Source: Vanessa cardui (taxonomy: Eukaryota > Arthropoda > Insecta > Lepidoptera > Nymphalidae). From it: a DNA stretch of 64,000 bases. The notes below the pieces were generated by a model. That model was given only the letters and a program-made list of their open reading frames with translations, did not search any database and was not told the origin of the DNA. This document shows, in pieces, positions 23,481-35,700 of the stretch; the stretch's first letter is position 1, and the number at the start of each line of letters is the position of its first letter. Where the stretch lies: the NCBI RefSeq assembly GCF_905220365.1, contig NC_061133.1, forward strand, positions 8,298,171-8,362,170. Direction: 5' to 3'. Both the position numbers and the translations under genes were made by a program.

Positions 23481-24320
23481 AACTCTTTCTGAATAGCACT
23501 ACCGTCATTGTTTTATAATTCTGATTTTTCTATTGTCATTTGTTGTTTATAAAATTTTAAAATATTATATTTATAAAATGTAAATGAATTTTCTAAAATA
23601 ATGAGCTACCAACAGTACCTATTACTTTGTATCGTTTTGTTATATATTTAATAAATTGTCAAACAATGTGTAATTATATTGTCCATAATATTAAGGATAT
23701 GGAGGATTAGATAATATTTCTTTTAACGATATGTTTTTGAGGTGACCATTTTCTATGAGTCGAGCTGGCATCTCTTCCACAGTTTCAAAAAAGATAGGAT
23801 ATATTATAAATTAAATAAATATAATATATTTAATAAATAATAAACAAAATGAATGAACTATTTTCATATAAAAGCTAAAAATACATATTTTTGTAAAAAA
23901 GTGCTTCTGAAAACAAGAACCGGTACAACGAAAACTTCTTAGCATTAAACTGTATAAAATTCATCCCCTTCCGTTATCGCTTTTTAAAAGTAAAATCTTT
24001 TAACAGCAAAAGTATTTTTGTTTACAACTTTAAATATTGTGTCGAGCTAAAGCTCAACAGCTTGTCCGTGACATTAAAAACTTTTAAACAACTTTTACTA
24101 AGTAGCATTTACACGAGTTTAACACATTTTACCACTGTAAATAAAATACGAGCACAAGGAAATCGCTATTTAAAAACTTCTCGTTTAAAACGTAGTCATA
24201 TTATTAAATTTAATTACAGTAATATAAAATGACTCAATAACTGTTAATATATATTTTTTATATAATTTTAATCGTATATTTTAATGTATGTTTTATTTTC
24301 CATTACATAATTTTAGTTTA
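23481..24320. other. No gene seen
   Basis: AT-rich, nothing recognised. Confidence 0.35.
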
Positions 24321-24556
24321 CAACAACAACAACAACAACAGCCTGTAAATTCCCACTGCTTGGCTAAAGGCCTCCTATCCCTTTGAGGAGAAGGTTTTGG
24401 AACATATTCCACTACGCTGTTCCAATGCGGGTTGGTGGAATGCATATGTGGCAGAATTTCGATGAAATTAGACACATGAATCAGCGGTGCTTGTCTGGAT
24501 TTGAACCCGCAATCATCGGTTAAGATGCACGCGTTCTAACCACTAGGCCATCTCGG
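24321..24556 (-). mobile_element. Metulj-type SINE with internal deletion
   Basis: Starts with (caacaa)n and gcctgtaaattcccactg and ends with ttctaaccactaggccatctcgg, so it is on the minus strand. The block normally holding the gtgaggaaac and cgtgctcagcggtg words is missing, removing about 60 bp. Flanks ttttagttta and cttagttcaa could be a decayed duplication. Confidence 0.85.
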
Positions 24557-26090
24557 CTATCTTAGTTCAAGTAATGTTTAATTTATATTTTCAATAATAT
24601 GCACGTTGAGACTACCTGTAAATAGTAGAACTTTTACTTTGATAATTTTGAAATGTTATTTATTTTTCATGTAATATTGTATCTACTGTTGATAGTCCTA
24701 ATAAAAATAAAATATATAACTATTGCAAGCATAAAAGAAAGTTGAATTCGTCAGTAATAGTTGAAATACATTCGAATAAAGTAGAAGTTGATGTTTTATT
24801 CAAATATCATCTGAAACAGAAAGTAAATCCAATCGAAACTGTCGATAACTTCACGTATCTAATTTCCATGCATTATAATACTATATGCAGATTCAGAATC
24901 AAATCTCCAATGTTGAATTCTATTATTAGTTTTATAATAGCTCGTACATTCTATTCCTAGACTGAAGTATTCTATCCTCTTGAGTAATTTAGATCTTATC
25001 TCATCTGCTGTAGGTTGGTTGAATTCTGTACTACATATGAGAATTTGATCCGACACAAACTAATTATCCTTCGCCGCCGATCACAAGATTCATTATATTT
25101 TCTGGGCCATCGCGCCCATTGTGAGCCAGGTTTAATTATAAACCTACGCTAATTAATAATGTCATGAGATTTGGACCATGAGAAGTAAACATTAGTTCGT
25201 CTAATTAACTGAGCCCTTACTTCATACTGGGTATGATTGTAGGATTAAAACTTCGAAGATCTAAGTTTTAAAACGTATCCCAATATACATCCATATTTTT
25301 GATTTCCCTCAGGCAATATACCTTTCTGAATACATCATGTCAGAGGGAATAATCTTTATAAAGAGAAACAACGCTCAAATAATTTATATAAAACGTATTC
25401 TAGCTAAATTATAAAAATAAAAAACGTATGATATAAAATAATAAGAAGTGAGTAGTGACAGAAGAACAATATTAACAGAATTATTTTTTAAATATTTTCG
25501 AGAAACTAATCTTGAGTAATCTAGCCTACTTTACTAGCCTACTTTTTTCTTCTTAATAAATTAATAATTATTTAATATTACTATACTATTTCTAGAACCG
25601 TATTTTTAATATTTATACTATCGAATGAAAAATAATATTATATATTTACTTTATATTAGTCGACTTAATATACAGTACTGTAATATAATATATAGTTTTA
25701 TATGAAAATAATGTTATAAAAGTTTGAAATGTATTTGTACCTATATTGGTTTATGTGTGTGTAAGTATTTTATTAAAATATATAAATTCTTAAAAAATAA
25801 CAGTTGCTTGATAGCGGAAATATTTAATTTAATTATTTGAATTTCTGTGAAATAAAAGAATCGGGCTTTAAAATCTAAATAATGAAATTTCAAACAAATC
25901 ATTTTAAACTATTGCTAGTGGTGATGTTCTAAGTAAACAATCTCAAGTACAATAATTGTTTTAAGAAGTATTTGAAATTAAATTATATTTACCCTTTAAA
26001 CTGTGTAGATAAAAAGTATACGATTCTCCTTCATTTAATAAATGAATTTGTATTATAGCACCATGATGCTATTATATGAGAAATTATAAC
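24557..26090. other. No gene seen
   Basis: Overlapping short frames on both strands near 24742-25056 show no domain. Nothing else recognised. Confidence 0.35.
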
Positions 26091-26265
26091 ATATTAAATG
26101 GACTACCTGATGGTAAGTGCTCAATGGCGAAAACAGACATTGACGCTATAATAAATATTAGATTATCTTTATATATATTATTCTCTTTCACGTGTTTATG
26201 TGACTTACTAATTTTATTATCTTTGTCTGAGATGAAATGTGTCCCTCGTTGCTTTGAGTACCAGG
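26091..26265 (+). repeat. Old copy of the GATGGTAAGTGG dispersed repeat
   Basis: aatggactacctgatggtaag, acagacattgacgctat and aatattaga keep the order of the family left part; the rest is decayed. The 65-codon frame at 26076 is a by-product. Confidence 0.4.
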
Positions 26266-26960
26266 CTTATTGAAAAAAGATTTCTTTATTTGCCCATACA
26301 AAGTCCTAACGGGCTAATAATAAATGTAACTCTGACGTATTTAATAAAACTAATATACCAAAATTGTAATAAGAGATAAATTGACTCTGTTTCTGAAAAG
26401 TCAAATAAGCAACAACATACAGACAAAATGCTATTTTATGTGCTCTTTTAATTCTGGTATATTTTTAAGTGCGCAAAATATTTGTACGTTAGTACGCTCT
26501 ATTTTATAAGGCAAATGTTGAACAAAAAGTATGAGGTTAGTTAAATATTAAACATCCTCGTAAATGCGCAAGTCTTAAGCAGATAACGCTGTTCAAAAAA
26601 GTGGATTAATAAGAAGCCAGATAATTTTACTAATACAGAAGGTACGAATTTATTAATTATGAAGAGAATACTAATAATAATAATCAATAATGATTCTATT
26701 TATGGCGATATGCTATGATAATTTTATAATAATATAAACCATCAGTAACAATCATGAAAATAGGAGTTTTACCATCGCCACGCGCTTTAAGTCCAGCGGA
26801 AATATAAATACTGTCACCTTTAAATTGTAAGCTACTACATGTTATTTCCCCCAAGAAATAAGACAACCAATACTTTTACATTTTTTTCTCGATTCATAGT
26901 TTAAGCCCAGGGCTTCAGGATATGCAGCCTAAAAGTTATCTACTAAATCAACAAAGCACA

Positions 26961-27235
26961 TTCATCATCATCATTATCATCGTCAGCCTGTAAATTTTCC
27001 ACTGCTGGGCTAAGGCCTCTCCCTTTGAGGAGAAGGATTGGAGCATATTCCACCATGCTGCTCCAATGCGGGTTGGTGGAATACACATGTGGCAGAATTT
27101 CTATGAAGTTAGACATATGCACGAGATGAATTATATACACAAATTAAGCACGATTAATATTCAGTGCAATGAATTTTCAGTGCAGAGCCCGCAATCATGG
27201 GTTAAGATGCAAGCGTTCTAACCTGGGCCATATTA
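26961..27235 (-). mobile_element. Metulj-type SINE with (CAT)n tail
   Basis: gcctgtaaattttccactgctg, ctccctttgaggagaagg, gcgggttggtggaatacac and aatcatgggttaagatgcaagc give a minus-strand copy. Its tail is (cat)n (26961-26985) instead of the caa repeat of other copies. The gtgaggaaac block is missing. Confidence 0.85.
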
Positions 27236-27983
27236 GTATAATATCTTCAAACACATATCCCACTCATCTTATAAGTCCTAAGAATATAACCTACTGTTCT
27301 CTGATTAAGTTTATGAGTACATAGTATACTCATCCAATAAAGTAATTAAGTCCCTGCATCTATGTCTATAAAACAGTAATGTGATCTCCAAGACCCAACC
27401 CCAAAACACTTAACATACGCAAGCAGAAAATATCTCTACAGACCGAGGGTACACGACGAAAGTAATCTAACAATATATGAGTTGCAAGACGTGACTGTGA
27501 TCATCATCAGTGAAGGATACGCAGCAACGATGAAGTACAATTGCTTGTCGTACAAAAGACTTTATATTTTACACCGTTAACTGCGAAGACACGTTGGGGA
27601 CATTATTTAAGGTGATAAAAATGGTGAACACCAAAGACATACTGACTTACATACGGGAATACATTGAAGAAAATTTAAAGAAATTAAATATAAAAATTGT
27701 TGTGTTTAATATATTGGCCACATATTAATATCCATATCCATATAATACACAACCATAACCATATAAACCATAAACATAACATGATATATTCATGTTATGG
27801 TTATAATGCCGCTTACGATTTACAATTTTGACCAGTAATATAAGTAAGCGACTTTATTTTATATCATGTAATCATTATAATACCGATTGTTATTAAGTTA
27901 TAAAAAATGATTTATGTTTATGTTTACTTTAATTTTCAGTAAAACCTTCAGTTATTCTACCGCCAAACAAAAGTAATCAGTAT
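27236..27983. other. No gene; small imperfect hairpin near 27770-27810
   Basis: cataacatgatatattcatgttatg forms a short stem inside a run of atccatatcc / accataaacat words. Otherwise nothing recognised. Confidence 0.4.
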
Positions 27984-28172
27984 TGTTGGGTTCCGGTTCC
28001 TGCTAACTCACCTTGAGTGAGCCAGTGTAACTACAGGCACAAGGGACATAATATCTTAGTTCCCAAGGTTGGTGGCGCATTGACGATTTAAGGAATAGTT
28101 AATACTTCTTACAGCGTCATTGTCTATGGGTAATGGTGACCACTTACCATCAGGTGGCCCATATGCTATAAT
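27984..28172 (-). repeat. GATGGTAAGTGG dispersed repeat, well preserved left part
   Basis: Minus-orientation copy: cagtattgttgggttccgg, gagtgagccagtgtaactac, ttcccaaggttggtggcgc, attgtctatggg and ggtgaccacttaccatcagg, ending ggcccatatgct. It is the mirror of the copy at 40648. Confidence 0.65.
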
Positions 28173-29325
28173 GTATATTATGTATAAATAAATAATAGGC
28201 CATAAAAAAACCCTAATTTTATGCCTGCGACGTCAAAACGCGTAGCTAAAAAGCTCTATTATAAAGCAATTCCAAATAAGAAGCTTATACGCTTACAGTA
28301 TAAATCGAGTTCAAAATATAAAACGATTTCGTGGAAGTCGATAAACATATTTTACTACAATTATTCGTTTAAAACACATTTCTCAATGAGTATGATCGAT
28401 GAAGTTTTTACAAAAGCGGAGACATACAAAATGGTTCTCAGCGAATACGAATAACATGCCAACGAACTGTCAATACTAAAATTTATTGCGTCCTTTTATA
28501 TTTCAAGTGTAGGTTTTGATCGTATGATATTCAAGCCTTTTATACTTGGCTATTGGGGTAGTCTTTAATATATATGTATGCTGTTTAAAAATATATTTTA
28601 TCTGGAATATTGACTGGAAAGGAGCGTATGGTATCCAGACTACTTGGCTACTAAAATAGTACCCCACTTACAAGTAAAGTACTTACTTAAGTTACCTTAT
28701 TTTTGTTGAGAACACGATCTAGCAGCTTAATGCCGAATAGCAAAGTTTAAAAGTTTTCCATTCCGTTCCTTATACCTTTAATGCGCTGCAAGAGCTGCTG
28801 TTTTTCTGAGTCGAATACGCTAAGAATTTTAATTTTAATGCGATTGTTGTATAGGATCTTAGTATTGTGTAAATACTAAGCTACTAAAGCTAACAATAAC
28901 ATCATATAAAATGAATTAGATACACATTACACGTGTGTAACAAAATAAATTCTGTCCAAAAATTTTTAATAGTGAGTGCAGCACTTGATATTATATTAGT
29001 AATATGTATAGGAAAATAACAAAACAAAGAAAAGTTTTGCCAGAAAGAAAACTGTATTTAAATATATTTTTTTGAAATAGTTGAGAGGTCTCAAGGGCAT
29101 CGTACTATGCCCATTTGAGACGGTTTAATGATCATCCATAAAGCCTTTTGGAATCGAATAAAAGTAAATATAAACAAATCTTAGTTTATCATATTCTATA
29201 TGATATTCTGGTAGTGTAATATTATCTTGTTATTTACTGATATACATTACTAGGTATTTTTTGTGGATACTTACTAAGATTAATAATGAATTATGTATGT
29301 ATATGTCAGCGTAAGATTACAAAAT
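28173..29325. other. No gene seen
   Basis: The frame at 28221 (77 codons, lysine- and tyrosine-rich) has no motif or splice context. Confidence 0.35.
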
Positions 29326-29372
29326 TCGTTAGATTACAATCTGACGAGACAGATTATAATCTGTCTAACTAA
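29326..29372. repeat. Imperfect inverted repeat
   Basis: gttagattacaatctg and cagattataatctgtctaac are near-complements around a six-base spacer. Confidence 0.5.
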
Positions 29373-29645
29373 AATATGATAGCAATATAACGTATTAATT
29401 TTTGCTATATTATATTATATGCTATATATTGTAATCTATCGAAGTATGAGAGAAAATGAACGATTATTCTTATAACTAAAAAGTCACAAACCAAAAGATC
29501 ACGACAAGCTTAGATCAGTCTTAGGATTATAATGTTCGAAGTTTTCGATCTATTTTATAAGCATGTACAAAAATCTAACGCCGTTAATTCTTATTTTCTA
29601 ATTAAAACTGTGCATTTGTGGCGCTTGAGCACTTGAACAGATTCA

Positions 29646-29724
29646 GCCTCAACAACAACAACAACAGTCTATTGATTCCCACTGCTGTGCTAAAGGCCTC
29701 CTCTCCCTTTGAGGAGAAGGTTTG
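29646..29724 (-). mobile_element. 5'-truncated Metulj-type SINE
   Basis: Only the 3' end of the SINE is present: caacaacaacaacaacag, attcccactgctg, aaaggcctcc and tttgaggagaagg. The flanks gaacagattca at 29635-29645 and 29725-29735 match exactly, as expected of a target duplication with 5' truncation, although the SINE itself contains a similar ggaacatattc, so part of the match may be its own sequence. Confidence 0.75.
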
Positions 29725-29735
29725 GAACAGATTCA

Positions 29736-30973
29736 TGCCTTTATGAAACTTGATTTGCAAATGAGATAATATTAACGTATCTGTACAGGTAAATACAAAA
29801 AGTTAATTTGAGGAAATATGTAATAAATGAACTATGTAATTCAGTTTCGTTGGCTAATCTTAGCTTCGTTTCTTTTTTTTACGAAAACTATCGATAAAAA
29901 CTTTCCTTCATTACTTGATAAGAAAAGTTGATTAAAATTTCTTCAATTATTAAAAGATAAGGTTTGCTTTTAAACTCAGTATTAAGTAAACCTTTAAATT
30001 TTAGACCGGTACAAAAAAAAACTCATATTTAAATTGGAAAGTTATACCGTTAGTTATAACTCTGGAACTTTCAATTATGGAATAGTCAATATATATAAAG
30101 ACTAAACGTATTTTTATTGTAGGGTAGGTAAGTCATATTTATATTTGTAATTAATTAATACTGCATACATTATATAATTAATGTAACGGTCTGTGCAAGC
30201 TTTCGTTATAAAATCTGCCCATATGTATGGAGAAAATCTTGCAAATAAATTCGAAACTAATTCCCTGTAACCGATTAAAGTCTACACTCCGCCACTAAAT
30301 TGAATACAATACACTCCAGTACTTTTTATTTAGTATTATTATATTACAATGTAACTTGTTTTTATAACTTAAGCTTGTTTATATAGATTAATCCAAAACA
30401 TAATAAACAGCTACATTTTTTTATTTTACATTATAATATAATTATATATTTAACAGTCTTGGAACGCCACGCGCCAAGTCTCCTGCACTTTTCTCTTCAA
30501 CTACGTAGACCTATATCAATAAAATATTAATAAAACTTTATGATAGCATAATATTCACATTCGTGGCACGTGGTTTGTAGAAACTACCTGACTTGCCCAT
30601 GAGACGTCTCAAAGCGGCAAAGATATCAAGTTTCTGAAAAGTAAAGTTGCACGCATCGGCAAGAAGCTAGATGCTTCAAAACCTATAGGTATCTGCTAGA
30701 GTACTGAGACAAGTATTTTCACTAAAGTTGCGCCAATAATTGCGTCATCGTTGTGCAAACGTAAGCATGCGAGACAGCGCCTTTCAGTTTTCGCTCTTCA
30801 GCTAAAATAAAGTTGCGACTCACAGCGATCTACTAATGTAGTGCAATGACCAAGTAGTGACCACTAATACCTGGTGTATTAGTGACCTAATCACGTCACA
30901 GACACAAAACACCCATTGGAAATAGTTTGAATTGTTAAACAAAGAGAAAGATATTGAAGATATTCTAAAACGC
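29736..30973. other. No gene seen
   Basis: The section 30450-30900 is somewhat richer in GC, with the small hairpin cactaatac / gtattagtg near 30870, but it shows no frame or repeat that I recognise. Confidence 0.35.
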
Positions 30974-31160
30974 AATCAAATCAAATAAAAAAAACTTTAT
31001 TTAAGTAGGCTTTTACAAGCACTTTTGAATCGTCATTTTACAATTAAGTGAAGCTACCACCGGTTCGGAAAGTAGATTCTACCGAGATTCTTCTTTAACA
31101 TTTACAAAATACAAAGTCATGTTAGTTAAATAGTAAATCGTAAAAGGAATCCCTCTCTTA
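30974..31160 (-). repeat. ACCACCGGTTCGG dispersed repeat
   Basis: aaatcaaataaaaaaaacttt, acaagcacttttgaatcgtc, aagctaccaccggttcgg, tagattctaccgagat and gtcatgttagttaaatag are in order. A TTTATT close to an (aaatc)n edge suggests that the 3' end is on the minus strand. It is the most complete copy here with 34739. Confidence 0.6.
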
Positions 31161-31848
31161 AAACTACTAAATAAGACAAAGATGGCTTGACTCTAGTTGA
31201 CGGCATAAGAAGCCAGCCCTATTGTCACCGCAATAAATGAATAAAGCATAACTGTTGCAATAAGAGGAGAAGCAGGACTTGGAATTGATATATTGAGAGG
31301 AGTACTCGGGGTGAAATCGGAAATGACTGACGGAAGATATTCAATTTGAAGCGGTCGGATTCAAATACAATAAATGCCATTGCATTCAATATAGTTCCAG
31401 TCTTATTGTACAGTACGACATTATTTATTATTATGAAAATATTAATGCAAGACACGTTTTCACTTGTTCACTGCACTATTTCGAATGATCCAAATATATC
31501 ATCAATAAATATATCACCTAAATTTGTTACTAGGAACATGTCGTACACTGCCAACATCTATTGAGTCAGGATGATAATATAACTCGAAGTCCAATGATGT
31601 CAAAATAAATAAAAACTGAATGCCGTTATACGAAAGGACAAATAAACTTTAAACTAGAAAGGACAAATAAAGTTTGTAGTACAGTACTAGATTCGTATAT
31701 TACAGATATTGTCACTGGCAGCACACGCCTTTAAAGTAACAATCTGAGATTAAATTTTGAGCATTCGCCTGCAGTTGTCTCAGTTATTTTAACGTTCACA
31801 GTCACATATGTATTGCTCGATTTTGAACTACAATATTATATCAAATCA

Positions 31849-31964
31849 AATCAAATTTCTTTTAAAGCTTCTATATTGTACAAAGGAATTTGTCTTACTT
31901 ACACATTACACTTACTTATTAATTGTCAAATTAAAGACTACCGGTTCGGAAAAGAAAATGCCCT
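31849..31964 (-). repeat. ACCACCGGTTCGG-type repeat split by the hAT MITE
   Basis: aaatcaaatcaaatttctttt at the left and actaccggttcgg at the right are kept. The copy continues after the MITE at 32335 with aacttagcaggttttttattg, so the MITE landed in it. Confidence 0.5.
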
Positions 31965-31972
31965 GGTCTGAG

Positions 31973-32326
31973 CAGTGGCGTAAATAGGGCGGTGCCACCG
32001 GTACCCAGGCACAGGGCGTAGACTCTCGGGGGCGCAAGAATAGACATACTGGACAGGATTAATGTTTTTTCGTTTTACGATTAAGATTCAGCTGAGCCCC
32101 TAGTTCTCAATTCCAATACAAACGTGCTAGTATCATTAAAAATATACATCGCGCTCATTTTTTTGGCAGCGAACGAGCGTATTTGTGTTTAGTGTTTATC
32201 GTCAATAGGCAACTTTTGCATTTGCAGTAGTGAACCTGCTGTTAAGTTTTAGTGAGTGAGATCGTAATATAGGCAAAGGGTCTGCTTAGCTCGCACAGGG
32301 CACAGAAAAGGCTATTTACGGCACTA
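31973..32326. mobile_element. hAT-type MITE with 8-bp target duplication
   Basis: A 354-bp element begins cagtggcgtaaatag and ends ctatttacggcacta, which are terminal inverted repeats with one internal mismatch and one end mismatch. The flanks ggtctgag (31965-31972) and agtctgag (32327-32334) are an 8-bp duplication with one change, the size made by hAT transposases. The interior has no transposase frame. CAGTGGCGTA is a frequent hAT end. It depends on a transposase from elsewhere. Confidence 0.85.
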
Positions 32327-32372
32327 AGTCTGAGATGAAATAACTTAGCAGGTTTTTTATTGCCCATTTTAT

Positions 32373-32970
32373 TTTATTTTATAAGAGAACGCTCACGGTG
32401 TGTGTCATTCCTTATGCGTTACTCGCTTGTTTGCATACGTGTTCAATTAGCTATATGAAGGAAAGACTTTTGTATGAATAAGTACAATTTTAAGTATTAA
32501 CACTTTACCTTCAAGACTTTGGAATTTATTAGAGCTACCCATACTAAATCAAATACCTTTAAATAAAATTTACATATGCTAAAGCGCTACAATATTCGAT
32601 CCCCAAACATTAAGGGATTATGTCAGAAGCCGAATGGATGGGCCATTCAAATTCCAGTGATGTAAATGCCAAGAAACTCTGTCCATTTGTTACGTTTCCC
32701 ATTAAACCGTTGTGAAGATTGACGAAATTTTGTTTGTTAATAGCTTAAATTTATAAGATGACAGAGATGAACAAATAGTAATACAATAAGACGTTGATAG
32801 ACAAACAACTTATTTAACGCGAAAGAAGTCGCAAGTAAAGGCTAATCTTATCAACAATAATTTGTGTCTATGCGTGTGCACTATGTCCAAACGCTAATAA
32901 CATTGTATTATCACATGTAGGTACACAAAGAATTATATTTCGAAAGATATTTAAAGAAATTTATTACGTA
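32373..32970. other. No gene seen
   Basis: Nothing recognised. Confidence 0.35.
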
Positions 32971-33125
32971 CTAGCTGTGCCGCGCGAATTTAATGGAAAA
33001 AAAATATTGTAGCTCATATTCCTCTTATAATATCAGCTACCGACCAGTGAAAGCCCAGTCAAAATCGGCAAAACTGTTCCAGACCAAGCGGATAGATAGA
33101 CAAAACTTGTAAAAAATATATATTT
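32971..33125 (-). mobile_element. Helitron-like CTAG end
   Basis: tactagctgtgccgcgcg is the reverse of a CTAG-terminated end (CTAG 32971-32974), followed by cccagtcaaaatcggc and agcggatagatagacaaaac, usual inner words of these lepidopteran repeats. The other end is unclear. Confidence 0.45.
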
Positions 33126-34072
33126 TCATATAGGTACCAAGATATATACGTATGCATTTAGTAAAAAGTGGTTATTTTAATATTACATATAACAGACACT
33201 CCAATTTAATTATGTGTATAGAATAGAAATTTTACATCAGTATTATACAAGTCCTAACTCTATGAGCTATTTGCGTTGTTTGAAAACAAGAAGAGGAGAT
33301 TTCATTAAAATTTATAACAGTTGCCGCTAACACATTTTACTAACTTGCCGTGTAAAATGATTACTACTATATGAGAGAAAATAAGATTACCATTACAAAT
33401 TAAGATTTAACTAATAATAGACTATGAAGGTTGATGGTTAAAACAACATTTTACAAAGTTAAGTTTAAGTTTAAAAAGTTTAAGTTTAAGGTAATGTACA
33501 TTCTATGATTATTTAATATTTTCAAAATAAATAAATCATGTTTCAATTGTACACAATTGTATTTTTAGGATGTGCAATAAAATAATTGTCACAGTTTAGA
33601 CGAAAATCTCCATTTTCAATATTTTTCAGAACGAAAACTGAAATCTATTTAGTTGTAAAATAAATATATATAAAAAACGCAAGCAATTACATATAAAGGG
33701 CAGAAGTAGGTCAGCTGAATTTTTGCCGAACTTAATAAACATTTTTAACAGAGAAACAAAACAATATTTGCATCGTAAAATCGCGAAACGACTTCTAGCA
33801 GTTTTTTTTTCGACAATAACATTCAATATTTAAGTTTTAAATATATTCGTCACTACATCCCATTGTTTTTAAGTATTTAAATTAAATATACTTTCATTAT
33901 AATCGAACATACTAACAAATATATGTATTATACATGAATTGGTATTTAATTAATGCTGTGTTACGTAAAAGTATATAACCCAAATAAGTACACAATAATA
34001 TATTAGTAGAATTGTAAGGCAATTTTATCGATTAATAAAAAAATATAATGTATTTAAATATTGTGAGCTAAG
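33126..34072. other. No gene; short gtttaa-rich repeat near 33450-33490
   Basis: ttaagtttaagtttaaa words repeat a few times near 33462-33490. The 66-codon minus-strand frame at 33626-33826 has no motif. Confidence 0.4.
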
Positions 34073-34180
34073 ATTTTGGTTAGAATGCATGAACCAATGA
34101 TTACAGGTTCAAATTCATGCAAGCACCATTGATTTGTATTGTGCTTAATTAGTGTTTATAACTATATTTGATGCAGAAGT
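34073..34180 (+). mobile_element. 3'-truncated, decayed Metulj-type SINE head
   Basis: ttggttagaatgcatgaacc, gatta.aggttcaaat, gcaagcaccattga and gtgcttaattagtgtttataa follow the first 100 bp of the SINE; the rest is missing. Confidence 0.65.
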
Positions 34181-34366
34181 ATAATAATAACATCATGTTT
34201 ATTCGTTTGATGTAAAAACGTACATTGAACACAAATATGCGAAAAATAAGCATAAACTTATTCCTGATATTTATAGTTCATACATAACAATTCGTAGAAA
34301 AATCTTTTATGTTTTACTTACATACATCAAAAGCTTCGGACATGAAAAGGTATTCTTCAAAAAAAG

Positions 34367-34471
34367 CGACTGGCTATTTGTGATCCCAAAGCTCGAGACT
34401 CCCATCGGGATGTTTTTAATAAACTAGGAATACTTACAGCTGCGTCACAATTCGCAATACGTTTAGTCACG
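34367..34471 (+). pseudogene. LINE relic, C-terminal part of reverse transcriptase protein
   Basis: An uninterrupted frame reads RLAICDPKARDSHRDVFNKLGILTAASQ. RDxxRxxFxKLGILTxxS is a conserved block near the end of CR1/Jockey-type non-LTR retrotransposon proteins. It is only about 35 codons with nothing recognisable beside it, so it is a small dead fragment. Confidence 0.55.
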
Positions 34472-34540
34472 ATAATGTCGATAGATTTGATATGTGAAAA
34501 TCATTTTCCAACCACAACATTTCCGATTCCACAAAATTAA

Positions 34541-34613
34541 TACCTAATATTATATTATAATAAAGTATATAGAGAGTATAGTACCTAATATTATATTATA
34601 ATAAAGTATATAC
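34541..34613. repeat. 41-bp tandem duplication, almost two units
   Basis: tacctaatattatattataa followed by taaagtatata appears at 34541 and again at 34582 with no mismatch over about 32 bp. Confidence 0.85.
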
Positions 34614-34738
34614 GAAGTTGTAGTATAATTTTAGTATTTACTGATTAGTACTATAGAGTTGACATACAGAGTATATACATTTAATTATGTAACGTCGACT
34701 TAGTCTTATCTTGCCAATTTTCTCCTTACTTGATTACA

Positions 34739-34915
34739 TTTATTTTGAATCGTCATTGAACAACTATATTAAATGAAACTACCACCGGTTCGGTTAGAAC
34801 ATTCTACCAAGAAGGATCGGCTAGAAACTCAGTAATCATTCTTTTTTCAATATATAAAAAATCATGTTAGTTAAATACAATTATATTTGTATGTAATATA
34901 TCTTGCCCGAACGTC
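34739..34915 (-). repeat. ACCACCGGTTCGG dispersed repeat
   Basis: ttttgaatcgtcattgaaca, gaaactaccaccggttcgg, attctaccaagaagg, agaaactcagtaatcattc and catgttagttaaatac are in family order. Confidence 0.6.
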
Positions 34916-35334
34916 AACAAGTAATTATTATCGTCAGTGTAATCTAGTATTGAATAATATTCCCTCTTTACCAAAGTATTTATAGGCAAAGTTAAAATAA
35001 TTATACGTAATCAATTAAAATATATTTTTTCGAGTTTACTAGAGGCGTACTAGAAACATAAAATATCGAATGTTTCTCGTAAAGTTTTTGATCTATTTTA
35101 AATCACTTCTGTAAATTGCAATGCATTCACATAGAATTTTTTGTTTCGATTTCAAATAACTGCAGCACAAAAAGTAAAGTGAGTCACTCAAATTATCAAT
35201 GACTATGCCTAAATATTTTATATTTCAACAGATAAAATATTAAAAGTTAACTTTAATGATTGTGACAGCTGAAGTGACATTATTATGATTACGTTACAAA
35301 CATGTGAATTGATGTTGGTCAAGTAATTGACAAC

Positions 35335-35602
35335 AATGATCCCAGGGGTTAGAACCCGTGCATCCGAACCGATGATTTCCAGTTCAAACCCAGGCAAGCA
35401 CCACTATATATATGTGATTAATTTGTGTTTACAATTCATCTCGTGCTCAGTGATGAAGGAAAATATCGTGAGGAAACCTACATGTGTCTAATTTCGTCGA
35501 AATTCTGCCACATGTGCCAACCAAGCCGCATTGGAACAGCGTCGTGGAATATGGTCCAAAAACCCTCTCCTTAATGAGGAGAGGAGGCCTTAGCCCAGCA
35601 GT
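35335..35602 (+). mobile_element. Metulj-type SINE lacking its 3' tail
   Basis: cccaggggttagaacccgtgc, ttcaaacccaggcaagcacc, ctcgtgctcagtgatgaagg, tgaggaaacc and ccttagcccagcag run in order. The final gtgggaatttacagg and repeat tail are absent; a fragment of another repeat follows. Confidence 0.88.
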
Positions 35603-35621
35603 AATTAGGTAACTAAACCAT

Positions 35622-35700
35622 ACCACCGCAAGATTAAGTATTGCTGTGCGGTGGTAGAATATTTGATGAGTGGGTAAATTGAGGAGTAGGTGGGTGTTTG
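35622..35700 (+). repeat. Right-end fragment of the GATGGTAAGTGG dispersed repeat
   Basis: aagtattgctgtgcggtggtag, aatatttgatgagtgggt and gtaggtgggtg match the right third of the family. cataccaccgca and tgcggtggta give a short stem. Confidence 0.45.

Noticed and set aside
26961..26990. CRISPR-like or microsatellite array at (cat)n
   Set aside because: It is the short tail of a SINE in an animal genome; there are no spaced repeats.
33440..33500. Possible telomere-like TTAGG repeats
   Set aside because: The words are gtttaa/taagttt, not TTAGG, and only a few units are present.
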